Below, piece by piece: positions 46,593 to 57,452 of a stretch of 64,000 nucleotides of DNA; within the stretch, counting starts at the first letter, position 1, and every line of letters begins with the position of its first letter. The notes below the pieces were generated by a model, which saw only the letters and a list, made by a program, of their open reading frames with translations, was not told where the DNA came from and did no database searches. The translations under genes were made by a program, and so were the position numbers. Source of the DNA: Symsagittifera roscoffensis (taxonomy: Eukaryota; Xenacoelomorpha; Acoela; Convolutidae); assembly GCF_963678635.1 (NCBI RefSeq), contig NC_087063.1:5984386-6048385 (forward strand), written 5' to 3'.

Positions 46593-46779
46593 GTAAGTTA
46601 GCTTTATTCCTACTATGTCACAAAAAGTGCAGGGTAGCCATTTTCTTGAAAACCGGGAAACTACACCAGATCCAGGCTTCGGTGCTTCACGGAAAAACGT
46701 GAACGTTGACACAAAAATGTTTTAAAACGAGATTTAGCGTGAAGAACGTGAATTCATGGAAAATGGGGCGAAGGTGTAG

Positions 46780-47276
46780 TTGTTTAGCGACCGATTTTTT
46801 CGTCGATTTTTACATTCATTCGTCAATAGGCCAAATCAGTATAAAAAACTGATCACTCCCCGCGATGAAACAATCACGTCTGTGCTTTCCGTGAAGGTAT
46901 ACCGTTCGCTGCGCCGTTCTCAACAAAACCATTTGTTTAGTACGCGAATCCGAGAGGAACATTGGTTCCTCACGTTCTGGTAGAGTGGCACAGCCCGACC
47001 CCCGACGAGAGGTTGAACTATCTGACTAAAAAGCGTCATACGGCTGAACGGTTGGATTGTCTCTACAGAAAGGAGAAGGACAAGAAAGGAGAAGACGTGT
47101 CAGGCAAGCCATTGGCAACCAGCAAACTGGGTCTGAACTATGACGTGCATGGCGGTATGGAGGTGTACAACAATAACAATTGGTCTACCGTTTGGACAGG
47201 CCGCATAATCTTAAAACATAGCCAACAGACAGTTGGAAAAGATTCAATGAACGCAAGTAAACAGAAAAAACACTGA
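46780..47276 (+). other. Unassigned overlapping reading frames right of the array
   Basis: Two frames follow each other with a shift near 46965: 46780-46983 (NRPNQYKKLITPRDETITS) and 46962-47276 (PTPDERLNYLTKKRH, GKPLATSKLGLNYDVHGGM). The second is hydrophilic and of balanced composition, more protein-like than chance frames nearby. It could be a relic of a transposon gene or exons of the gene from which the array arose. Its last 25 codons run into repeat family R. No family recognised. Confidence 0.3.
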
Positions 47277-48090
47277 CTTGTTTTCTGAAACAACCTCAGT
47301 TTTTGAAATTCAAAAAAAAACGTAGCCAGCAAACACCTGGAGGAGAATCAATGAACGCAAGTAAATAGTAACTGCTGACTGTTTTTTAAACTTTCTTCGA
47401 ATTTCGTGAAAAAAACAGCTCTTAAGGCTCTTTGAATTGCTTGAACAATTTAAAACTAGCACTTTTCGATAAAAAAATAGGACCAATTTCAGAAAACTGG
47501 AGCAATAGGTAAGAATACACTTTCGAAATTAGAAGTCGATTACGTTTCTCGTGACCTTTAAACTTTTGCTGTTGAATAGTGGAGTTTGCCTTCCTTTTAA
47601 CAAATGAAAAGAGCTGGAAAAAAAAGAAATCAGAAGTCAAACCGCGAAGAAGTAAATTTGAGCCTGAACAAATTTGAAGATTTTTCCTGAAAAAATCATC
47701 GCGACCTATATAAGAGTCTGAACTACGTTCATCGACTCTTAAAAGATGAACTTAAAGCTCTTTAAATATCTAGAACAATTTATGATGGGCACTTTTTTGA
47801 TAAGTTAACTCAATTTGAGAAAACTAGATCAAGAAGTAAAAGTTTCATTTCGCTGGGAAAACTGAAAATTACATTCTACTTTCGAAACAAGAAGTTGATC
47901 ACGTTTTCCACGACCTTAACACTCTTGTCGTTCGATAGTGGAGCTTGTCTTCCATTTAGCCAGGGAATGAACTCAGTCTAAAAACACTTAAAGTCAAACT
48001 GCGAAAAGGTAAATTTGAGATTGAACAAATTTGCCTTTCTCCCGAGCAAAAAAAATCACCACACGTTCATCGACTTTTAAAGCCAAAACA
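47213..48090. repeat. Interspersed repeat family R, tandem dimer
   Basis: Two head-to-tail units (about 47400-47745 and 47746-48090) share GCTCTTTRAATTGCT-like starts, AAGTCGATTACGTTT, AATAGTGGAG and TAAATTTGAG, in the order seen at 8667 and 16640. Before them a 60-base word (AGCCAACAGACAGTTGGAAAA...AATGAACGCAAGTAAA) occurs twice, at 47219 and 47322. No coding potential. Confidence 0.6.
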
Positions 48091-48193
48091 CAAATGAGTT
48101 TTAAACAAACTATATAAACAATAAAATTAAAAAGGGTGACGGTGGTGACGTGAATGCGTGATCAAAACGAAGATTTTGTGTTGCAAGGACAGT

Positions 48194-48199
48194 TTTATT
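48194..48199 (-). terminator. Candidate polyadenylation signal of TAF6
   Basis: AATAAA on the minus strand about 440 bases after the TAF6 stop codon. Two further TTTATT (AATAAA on the minus strand) words lie nearby at about 48243 and 48270 within a 26-base direct repeat, so the exact site is uncertain. Confidence 0.35.
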
Positions 48200-48641
48200 A
48201 ATTTTCAATTTCAAACCCTCCTTAAATTGCATGAATCCAGTTTTATTAATTTATGATGAATCCAGTTTTATTAAATTATGATTAACAGTGTTTTTCAATG
48301 AACCAGTGTATTTTTAGGCTTCCCTGATTATGTTACCTTGCTCTCCTGTAGAGCTGTTGTAATATGCGTTGAAGCATTAAGATTATTCTGCATGTTCGCA
48401 TAAATTATTCCCTGCTCAATTCTAGTTATTAAAAATATACAGGAATAAAGTTATTCAAAAACCAGAACCGCCAGCAAAATCGATGGGTTAAACACTGATA
48501 TAGTTAATCGGTTACTTTTTTCCCATGTCTAGTATCCAAATCAGTCTGATTCCTGAGAAAAAAAGTCAAAAACTGAGTATAATTGCAGAGTCAGAAACCA
48601 CTTCTGTTACACACAACCAATTACTCCATTCAAATCTCCTC

Positions 48642-51600
48642 TCAGCGATTTTGGCTATATGGATAATTCTGCTGATGATTTGATGTGGTCACAAATTGGG
48701 CGCCATTTGGGCTGATCTGAGAGTGCTGCATGTGATGTCCCTGATGGGGCGAAATCATGGCTTGCTGCTGAGCCATGAAGTGGGCGTTAGGGTTTGCAGG
48801 ACTAATCTGAAAACACAGCAAAAGTTATAGTATGAGGTATATCTATTTGTATTCCACTGTTAATATTTTTCCAGTACTTCTGAATAGCTAAGTTAAACGA
48901 ATTTGTCTTAGACACATCGGAATCTACGAATTTTTCGCAGGCAGAGCAGATTTTTCCTACAGATAGAACATGAGAATAGCAGTGCAAGCTATCGGTCGGG
49001 AACAGAAGCCACTAAGCCCAAAAAGAAACAGAAACAAAAAACAATTCAAAAAACGACAACTAGAACAAATTCAAAATGTTGTCTGGAAACATGTTTTATT
49101 TGCGCAAAACACGTGACATCAAAGATACATTACAATTACCTGTTTAAATTTTGAATAAAAGTAGAGCTTCTCCAATATAAATTATGCAATATTTTACCTG
49201 AAAGTCCTTGGAGTCAGGTGGTGACGTCATGGATCCATTTACGAAGGTCTGTTGAGGGTGTCTAGGAAGTGTCTGACTGTTGATGTAATTTGTCTGTGGC
49301 GACTGCATCATGTGTCGACCTTGCACCATCATTCCTCCTGACAAAAATTTATTCAAGTGACAATAAGGAGCGGATTAAAAATTTCAAAAACTGCTCTAAA
49401 ATTTTGCTCTGGCACCTAAATATGCTCTTGTTAAACACAGAGGCGACACATAAGTCGATAAAGAATGCAAAATGTTGAAAAAAACCAGGTGAATCAAAAA
49501 TTTTGTAGTCTCGATAAAAGACAACTAGGGGCCCAACTTAAGCTGGAGGTATGTGTTTAATATTTTTTGAATTTTTTATACTGATGAGTTTGATTAATTC
49601 TGAATACTAACTATCTAATAACATTCAATTAACCTTGCTGCATGGCCACTCTTGGCACACCTCGCATCTGATGTTGAGAAGTGACTCCGACGTTGTGTCT
49701 CTGCATGGTCTGGTTCGGATTTGGCGACGTCCCTGGAGACATTCTGAGAGCAATGGGAGACACGTATGAGACTGCAGCTGACTGAGTTTGCTGTTGGTTC
49801 TGTCGCAGCCTTGTCACTTCGTTGTAAATCACTGCACCCAAATATCCAAAATGAGCCTTGAAGTCATTGAACTCAGCTGCAAAAAATAAACATTTTGCCC
49901 ATGTGAACAATCTCTCTAAGTACTATCTCCCAAAAGATCTTTTCCAGCTTCCCACCACTCTCGGCAAACTACGAAATAAGGCTGTTCAAAAATTGTTAAC
50001 ACGCCATTTTGCACGTAAGAAAATGTTTTAAAAATTTGTTCACCAAGTTTTAACGCAATACACAGGCGAAGCTGCGCTTTGCAAACACTAAAGGAGAACA
50101 CAAAAAAATATCTTTATAAAGTGATAATATAAATTATTATATAAAAAATATATAAACAAGCCTCGTATGAGTAAAACTTTGCAACCTCGAGCTTTGGAGT
50201 CTCACGACATTCCCTCTCGGTCACGAACGCTTAACAATTGCAAACTACTAGTCACAAAAAAGCAGCTACATTTGCTTATAAATCGCACAAAAGGGATGTA
50301 GCAGCAAAAGTGGTACTTATTACAAATAACACAATTTGGCAAGTAATAATTTGCAAAATAACAAACTGAAGGCATCCACACTAACTTTACATGTAATTAA
50401 ATTAAAGCCACATTATGTATAAGTTAAGCATTCCAAAAAATTGAAAGATATATTGAGTTAGAAAATTTCTGATATCGAGTTTTTATTATTATAGTGTTGA
50501 AACAAACAGCTTTTTTGGTTCATTTGATGCAATAAAAATGCATTACTTTGTTAACTAATTACTATTCAAATGTCAAAGTACATGCTATCAAAAAGCCGTA
50601 AAGAAACACCAAAAGTGGCTCCAATAATTTGCGATTTAGGTGTAAAAAAAAAAATTTCGTACTATTACACTAACGCAGTTAGTTAGTATAAACATGGAAA
50701 AAGACTTTCATATATTAAATTTCTAAAAAAATCAAAGTGGGGAGACTCTAAAAGAGCCCTCACCAAGTATTATGCCCAAACTTGATCGGCTGAAAAGTTT
50801 TACTTTTAACCAAGTGAACAATCTCTCTCTAAATTGATACAGGGAGGAGATTGTTCCTTTGGTCCAAAGATGTACATCATTCTTCTTTTCAGACTTGTTT
50901 GTTTTATTCTAAATTTCCCTAATTCTACTTTGCAGACTTGTTTGTTTTATTTTAAATTTCACTAACTACTTTGTAAACTTGTTTGGTACCAGAGGTCAAC
51001 AATAAAATCTACTTAAATCTGCTTAAACAAAGAATTTGAAAACTTTGCATTACAGAAACTCAGATTGTGGCTGCTGAATAACTGAAACTATGCACTCACT
51101 AAGGTCGGTCATTTCGGCTACGATGAACGCAGCGAGCACCTTCGTCAGTTTAGTCTGTAGTTCCTGAGCACCTTTTTTGAGCATTGCGTCATCGGCTGAA
51201 TCATACAAGCCGTTGTTAGCACCAGCGGCCAAACTTTGCTGCTGCTGGTGTTCTCTCCTTGCGCATTGCTGGAGCGTATCTTGAATCAAAATTCCAAGAG
51301 ACTTCCCCTGCGGTATGAGCACCGATTTAATAGTGTCATTTCCCAATTCTCCGAGTGCACACGCGACTCCGTACAAAGTCGGGAACCCAATCGTATGCAT
51401 TTCAGACAACGCTTGCTTCAGAATGTTGACCGATCTCGGCAACAGGTTATTTACATTGTTCGAATAGGTTTGACAAAGCATGGCCAAACATTTAGCAGCG
51501 AAGCTTCTTAGAGCCCAATGTTGATCGACCAGCTGACGGTTTACAATACACGTGAACACTGAGGGTACAAGTTCGTGTAGATACTTTTCGAGTGAAATAT

Positions 51601-54600
51601 TAGGGTTGTTCAGAAGTGCAGACAGCATTCGCATGAGGTAAATAAGTATTGCAAGACTTCGATGAAGAACATTCAATCGCACTCCATGGGTGATGAAGGC
51701 TGAAAATCTGGGAAGTAACGCGTGCAGCCCAGGATCAGTAGACAAAGACGCCAACGCCTCCGACTTTCTTTCCTCGTTCGTATTCATACACGCCTCTGTG
51801 ATTTCCTAGAAATGAACATAAAATAGACTTTTTTCTAGATCTTTTCGTAGAAAAGTTCATGACCTCTATGACATTTTCATGATATAATCATTTACCACTC
51901 TGACTGTTTCTTATATAAATTTCATTTTCTGGCTTTGAAAAGCAATGATTATTACTTCAGAGGAAAAACAGCAACGACTTCTTATGACAGCTTGAATACA
52001 AATAAGAGCCCAAAGAACATACCTTAAAATAAAGTTGTTGTTCAAGAGACAATTCGTGAAAGCGAACTGGTTTCGTTTTTACAGCACCTGGTGTAGCGTT
52101 TGTTTGAGGAGCACTACTATTCGCATTGGATGCATTGGCTTTCCTTGCTGCGGAATTTCCGTTCTGAGCACTTGTTCCATGCGAAACAGTTGGAGTGCTT
52201 AAAGATGCTTTCATCTGCTTTGGTCGATCGACCATGAGTGGATTTTCAGGAACTGAGGGTTGTTTTCCGTCTACAACAAGCCAATGGCACTTCATGCTAA
52301 AATTGAATCAATCATTATATCAAGAATCATGCTTTGATATTGACGTTATGCTATGTTTTCTCACTGAAAATGTTTTGGTAAGAATAAGAACTGAAGTCAA
52401 TTTTTAAACAAATGTCAAGTCACGTTCAAAAAAATTCTGGTTACGCCTTTTTATACACAATTTGTGTATAATTTTGAGCCGTTTTCGGTCCCAATGACAA
52501 TTATCAAAACAAAGCAGACTAAAATACAACTAATTCAAAACTTCAAGAGCTTTAACGCAATATAATTTGTTGCATGAACTTCGGTCTTGCAAACTCATAT
52601 CTTAGAATATCAAATTTTCAGGATAAATGTTTATTTTTTTGGGCATACATCAAAAATTTGGCAAAACAGTGGCTTTCAAACAGCGTGTTGGAAAGTTATC
52701 TCGATCACGGCAAATAGTCTGAATGAAAAACCACTCCTATTTCAAAAGTGAAGTAAAATACTTAGAAAAATCTGACGCATATTCTACACAGAGCCAAAGC
52801 GGAGCTTCGCGCCACTTGAGATACAACACAAACATAAAAAAAACATTAGCCGGAAATTTTTTTAAAATGTTGAACAAAAGTAGGTGAACCAAAATTTTGT
52901 ATAACTCGATAAAAACAACTAGAGGCCCAGCTAAAGCGGGAGGTACGTGTTTGATATAGAATGAATTTGCTATACTAATGCGGCACGAAAAACTTGTGAT
53001 TTAAAAATTTGGACTTTGTCCAAAAGCTTAGTTGTTTCTGCAGGAACAATTATGGCAACCAGTTCTTTCAATTGAACTTTTCATCTCAGATTTGATTGTG
53101 TGAATTTTAAGAAAATTCAAAAAAGTTTCTTGAAGAAGGTCAAAATACTTTAACATAAAAAATCATAAATTTTTTCTGCAAAAAGCAGATTGATGGCCGA
53201 TTAAGCAGAGAAGATTCCTAAAACCGGGTTTCTCGATTGAACACAACCTGAAAATTGGCACGGTAGTTTTCGCGTAAAGTCAAAAAGTTTCAAAAAAACT
53301 GTCAAGTTTTGAACCTTTGACTTGTTTGAAGTCCATTACATTTTTCATAAATAAAATGGGCTTAGTCTATTGTAAAGCGAGACTTTCAACAACCTGTTGT
53401 TTCGATTCAACCTATGATATCAGGCATGGTAGGATAGTTAGCGAGACAAAAAACGGTCAACAAATCAAAAATTTTCCCCAGAATCATAGCTTTTTATGCA
53501 GAAAAGACTTATGCAAACTGTAATTTCGAATGAACCCAAAATCTCACATTTGGGAAGTAGTTCTCGAGAAAAGTCTAAAACTTTCAAAAAAAAACTGTTT
53601 AAAAAAATCAAAATTTGTTGATTTTTGCGAGGGCCATAACTCTAGGTGTCAGAAAAACTTGAGCCTAGTCGCATAAGTAAATGCGCTTCTCACAACGCGT
53701 TGTTTGATTTGAACGCAAAACTTCTGATATTACTGGGTTGTTTTCGAGAATATTCAAAAAGTTTGAAATACGGTAAGAAAATTAAAAATTTGACTTTTCC
53801 AAGGGTGATAACTTTTTGCGAAAAAACGTTGAGTGGCCGCTAATGCAGGGGGGCTTCCATTGCCCGTTATCTCCATGGAACCTACAATATCAGATTTCAG
53901 AGTTTAGATTTCGAGAAAAGTGCAAAAGATTACCAAAACGGTCAAAAAAAGTTGATTATCCTGAGTCCCGAAACTTTGTGTTAATTTGAGTCCCGAAAAA
54001 TTTGCGCGTAGCTGCTGATGCAGCGAGCTTTTTAAAACCGTTCTATTCTTTGAAATTAAAAACTCAGATTTGAGAGGGGTAGTTATCGAGAAACGGAAAA
54101 AAAATCGAAAATATGGGTCAAATATTCCCCCACAGACTTTTTCGAAGGCTGTAGACAGAGGGATCAAGTAAAAAGAGACTCTAGGGGAGTATGCAGGCAC
54201 ACAGGGGAGTAGGTGGTCTTTCAATTGATACCCCTATTTGAAAATGAGTAGAAGTTGCTGAAACAAAACTAAATTTTTCCAACAACTTTGGAAATAACTT
54301 TCCTAAACGAAAAAGAAGAAATTTCATTACACCGATGGACCCATTTAAAAGTGCGGAGAGAAGTTTTAAAATTGTGTTTCCCCTGAAACGACCTAAAATT
54401 ACGTCATTGAGCCGATTAAGAAGATAGGCCGAAATAATTTGGGTGAAACAAAAAAAAACAAAGAAGGAAATACGAAGTCAAGGTACGTAAAATAACAAAT
54501 TGTAGGAGTAAGTAAAACAAAAAAAGCAACATTAACGAAAAATACGCGCAGCAAAAAACACGATTCCAAGATGTGACAACTAAGCCGACGACAGATAAGC

Positions 54601-55353
54601 AGACAAATAGTTTTTATTTGAAACAGAATATTTCCCGTTTGAAAAACATAACAGGTCCTCGTGAGATTCGAACCAAGGAAAATTGCCGTCCCAGGCATAT
54701 TCGTTACCTCCAGGCTAAGTTCGCCGGTTGACTCAGTGATTCTGTTCAAGAAGTTGTTAACCCGAAAACAAGTCTATATTCCGGTTTGATAACGCTTGCT
54801 AATCGCTAGCGTAAAAATTGAAATGTGCTTTAACTGAAATTGAAATAAGCATTAATGCTTATTTCAATTTCAGTTAATGCACATTTCAATTTTTACGCTT
54901 GCAAATGAAAACTCACTGGCATTCAGCTGGATACTTGGGAAGGGATGATTGCAAAATTTCGTTGAGATTTATTTCTTCCTCGTCGCAAACATAAATATCA
55001 TTTGAGCTTTTTACTCCAGTAGCACCTTTCAATGGAACAAAATCTTTGCAGGTGATTCCCATTTGCCCCTCACCACTTTGAAGCATCAGTGCATCATTTA
55101 TATCTTTTGGACTCATTCTACTTCGTTTTGCTTTGCGTCGGAATCGTTCGGCATGCTGAATCGCCAATTTTACTTTGAAAATAACCTCTCTCGATAAGTG
55201 GCTGGCTGCTTTCCTCTGTAGCAATTCTACTCCAAGCGAGTCTGCTACAAGTTGACAACTGTCAGCCAGAATATGCTCAGGTGACAGTTTATTAACAGCA
55301 CTGCTGTTTGCCTCTTCAGTCGGATTTGTCAGAACCTCTTCATCGTCCTCCAT
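48642..55353 (-). CDS. TAF6: TFIID subunit 6 (TAF6)
   Basis: Six exons in transcript order, 55353-54917, 52296-52023, 51805-51100, 49876-49634, 49337-49198 and 48806-48642, with consensus GT-AG borders and matching phases (2, 0, 1, 1, 0) give 654 residues. The N-terminus holds a histone fold (about 23-95: LVADSLGVELLQRKAASHLSREV ... MSPKDINDALML), which pairs with TAF9 in TFIID. A TAF6 linker follows (CHWLVVDGKQPSVPENP, HELSLEQQLYFKEITEAC). The HEAT-repeat TAF6C domain comes next (STDPGLHALLPRFSAFI, LAILIYLMRMLSALL, DQHWALRSFAAKCLAML, GVACALGELGNDTIKS). The tail is rich in Gln, Met and Pro and lacks conservation. TAF6 is a core structural subunit of the general transcription factor TFIID in the nucleus. 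Length and order agree with animal TAF6 (about 600-680 residues). Confidence 0.94.
49468..49590. repeat. TAF6-intron repeat pair, copy 1
   Basis: About 115 bp (AATGTTGAAAAAAACCAGGTG ... GGAGGTATGTGTTTAATAT) recur at 52866-52985, both within TAF6 introns. Non-coding and diverged. Confidence 0.55.
50061..50235 (-). repeat. tRNA-derived SINE copy in TAF6 intron 3
   Basis: Same organisation as 31080-31262: on the minus strand a tRNA-like head (GACCGAGAGGG ... CTCGAGGTTGCAAAG), a body with TATAAAG, and the GCAAAGCGCAGCTTCGCC end. The B-box is degenerate, so it is inactive. Confidence 0.5.
50236..51099 (-). other. Part of TAF6 intron 3, no gene
   Basis: AT-rich intron sequence. A 27-base word (GACTTGTTTGTTTTATT) occurs twice at 50892 and 50936, and CCAAGTGAACAATCTCTCT-like words recur at 49902 and 50810. 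No further features recognised. Confidence 0.4.
52785..52985. repeat. SINE tail plus second copy of the TAF6-intron repeat
   Basis: Starts with GCGGAGCTTCGCGCCACTTGAGATACAAC, like the SINE-type word at 55604, and then carries the 115-bp repeat shared with 49468-49590. Confidence 0.45.
53230..54150. repeat. Degenerate tandem repeat (units about 125-180 bp) in TAF6 intron 1
   Basis: A core TTTTCGAGAAAAGTNNAAAA recurs at about 53267, 53437, 53561, 53741, 53909 and 54083, with linked words (AACGCGTTGTTTNGATT, ATCTCAGATTTG, GGCNNCTAATGCAG) in constant order between them. This indicates six or so diverged satellite units. No coding potential. Confidence 0.6.
54480..54740 (-). repeat. tRNA-derived SINE copy in TAF6 intron 1
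   Basis: On the minus strand, TTAGCCTGGAGGTAAC (A-box-like) and CTTGGTTCGAATCTCAC (near-consensus B-box) are separated by about 35 bases, followed by an A-rich body. The 5' and 3' ends of the would-be acceptor stem do not pair, so it is a SINE head, not a tRNA gene. Confidence 0.5.
54808..54899. repeat. Near-perfect 46-bp inverted repeat next to the TAF6 exon-1 donor
   Basis: Left arm 54808-54853 (AGCGTAAAAATTGAAATGTG...) and right arm 54854-54899 are complementary with one mismatch and no spacer, centred on GCATTAATGC. The right end is only 11 bases from the donor GTGAGT (54916-54911, minus strand), so the pre-mRNA would form a 46-bp hairpin just downstream of the 5' splice site. Confidence 0.85.
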
Positions 55354-56060
55354 GTTACTTCACTTTGCCACTAGGATCAGGTTTCCATAAAAATATTATG
55401 AATCATCGAGAGCCATTCTGAAATGAGTAAGTTAACAAGCAAAATATGAATGAGTTCTCACTTTGCAACAACTCATCTCGAACAATCATAAAAAAGTCTG
55501 TCACGCAATTTTTTTTAGAAAATTCTTTCATTTACAGAATAGCAGGAAACGATAACATTAGTTACTCGCAACCCATATAACTTTGAATTATTAACACAGA
55601 TGCGAAGCTGAGCTTCGCACCATTTGCGATACAACACAAGAACCAAAAACGAAAAAAAATCGAAAAAAAACTTGCTCTATTGTAATGAATAAAACCTACT
55701 TAAGAAACAAAAACATGCCGAGACAATAGAACATGAAATTAGCATCGGATGATAACTTACCAAGCAGAAACAAAGCCGAAAATACCTTTGCAGAAACCTT
55801 TTAGGCCGAAAAAAACTTACGATTTATGAAAAAATAAAAAGTCACCCTCGACCTCGAAACACTCAATATAACTTTTTTTGCTTGTCAAAGGAAACAATAT
55901 GTGACAACTAAGCCGATATAAAATAGCTCGGAACCTATTAAACATAAAAAAGCCGAAAAAAATTCAAAAGTTACGGCTAATAAGAAGCTATTTAGCTCCC
56001 CTCGCCCTGAAAACACAAACACCCACACAAAAACTTTTTTCGCTCATCGAAAGACGCAAT
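55354..56060. other. TAF6 upstream region with repeat relics
   Basis: The TAF6 promoter and 5' UTR should lie at the start of this stretch. A SINE-type word (GCGAAGCTGAGCTTCGCACC) occurs at 55604, followed by A-rich sequence and further decayed repeats. No gene recognised. Confidence 0.4.
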
Positions 56061-56213
56061 ATGAGCCGGCTAAACCTATCAAAGACCATCGACGAATTCA
56101 AGTGGAGACTGGACAAACATTGGAAAGCGATTGGAATTGAGATGTACTGTAACATTCGCCCGGAAGATACATATCGACGGATAACAAAACTAAGTCTTAA
56201 GACGACTGGCTAG
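56061..56213 (+). pseudogene. LINE-like reverse-transcriptase C-terminal tail
   Basis: A 50-codon frame reads LNLSKTIDEFKWRLDKHW and ends at TAG. The pattern T-x-x-x-FK-x-RLD-x-HW is frequent at the very end of non-LTR retrotransposon ORF2 proteins. No RT domain precedes it in the window, so it is at best a 5'-truncated insertion. A second frame at 56229-56411 is unassigned. Confidence 0.35.
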
Positions 56214-56721
56214 CGTCTAAACAGAGCTTTGCATGTTTTTCACCGTCTCTACCAAGCCAGTACTTTTCGGTGGTCTTTTCCAACATCGGGTCGACAAAAA
56301 TGTTACTATTCTCCGGCTTCGACCAGAACGCTCAAATTAACTGAATTACATGCAAAAATAGTGAGCTCATGGCTGGGTCTCAGTATCCCCAGACCACGAG
56401 GTCACTCCTAAAAACAGGGCTACTACTTATTATATTACTATTGTTTTTGTTCAGTAGATAAAAATCATCATCTCCATCGAAGATGGATCAACCCTTCCCC
56501 CCCCCCAACTCTTAGCACCTCATCCTTGTCAAAACTAATCAAAATATCAGTTAAATTCAAGTCAGGACATGACAGGATGCTAAAAGTTTATGTGAGTTAA
56601 TAAAAGTTTCCGTCCCGAGACCCTTCCGGATTCTTGAATCCAGTGAATCAAGCTCCCTAAGTTCAAGTTCACGCCAATCCGGAAGGCTGGTTCTCACCCT
56701 TCACCGTTGTTGGCAACGGCC

Positions 56722-56753
56722 TTGCAACTATTGTAGCAGCACAATAGTTGCAA
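56722..56753. repeat. Perfect 13-bp stem hairpin
   Basis: TTGCAACTATTGT and its exact complement are separated by the six-base loop AGCAGC. It could be a termination or element-end structure, or chance; nothing ties it to a gene. Confidence 0.6.
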
Positions 56754-57446
56754 CTCGGAACGTTCTCTGCTATTCTGTAGTTCGTTGTCGTTTTCCAATC
56801 TCGATTTTCGTACTGTTCGCAATCGCAGATAAAAGTTGTTCTGTTTTTCACTCGCTTTTTGTTAAAATGGCCGTTTCAGCATTTCTCAGAAATGTGACGT
56901 CATCATTCGAATTTTTGAAAATTTAAAATACCAGAATATTCCAGCCCTCACCGTTTGGCTAAACGTTCCAATAACACCCTTAATTCTTAAAAACCACCAA
57001 TCCGGAAGGCTTGCTGCTAAAATTCCGAATTCTGCAGAGATTGCATTTTTCACATTCTGGTCGAATGTCACATACTCCCCGGACAGTCCGGTCAATGTCC
57101 TCATTGAATCGCGCAATGTTCACAAAATGGTTACAGTGCCATCGAACAGAATTTACAAAATGCACGAAATTACTCTTATCCACGTCATATCAACTCACTG
57201 CAGAATATAAATGGCATCATACTACATCACTATAGCCTTCAAATTCTTTCATTAATCTGCACATTGAGAATATGACCTAAGATAAAACATGTTTTCTGAC
57301 TTCCAGTGTCAATGTCCCGATTAAAACTTTTTCTCTTAGATTTAAAATGGACAGTCCTGCCAACCAACAGGACTTGCAGGACAGTCCTGCCAACCAACAA
57401 GCTAAAATTATCCTACTATGCCCCCTCCCTTCGGAAATTATGCTTG

Positions 57447-57452
57447 TTTATT
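57447..57452 (-). terminator. Candidate polyadenylation signal for the giant ORF
   Basis: AATAAA on the minus strand about 455 bases after the stop codon of the giant reading frame. It is the first canonical hexamer noticed, so the assignment is tentative. Confidence 0.3.

Larger units (their letters stand above)
31800..46603 (+). repeat. Tandem array of about 2.95-kb gene-bearing units
   Basis: Five complete units in head-to-tail order. The start codons of successive first exons lie at 34305, 37255, 40201, 43365 and 46287, giving spacings of 2950, 2946, 3164 and 2922. The longer spacing reflects an internal duplication in which 42557-42770 recurs at 42881-43075. The array starts just after the position equivalent to the exon-1 donor (TCCACTGGTGAAC) and stops at the same place (GTAAGTTAGCT at 46603). 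The left-most unit therefore lacks exon 1 and the right-most has only exon 1. Copies are highly similar, differing by scattered substitutions, homopolymer lengths (a C tract of 7 to 18) and small indels. Each unit also holds a direct repeat of about 75 bp (GTATCGCATTCTCGTTGCC..., for example 33892 and 34014). Confidence 0.93.

Noticed and set aside
31800-46603. CRISPR array or bacterial-type repeat locus
   Set aside because: The repeats are 3-kb gene units with introns in animal DNA, not short repeats with unique spacers.
51050-51099. TAF6 exon 3 running to the in-frame TAA at 51050
   Set aside because: A consensus GTGAGT donor at 51099-51094 joins in phase with exon 4 and restores the conserved TAF6 domain sequence, whereas the read-through end does not.
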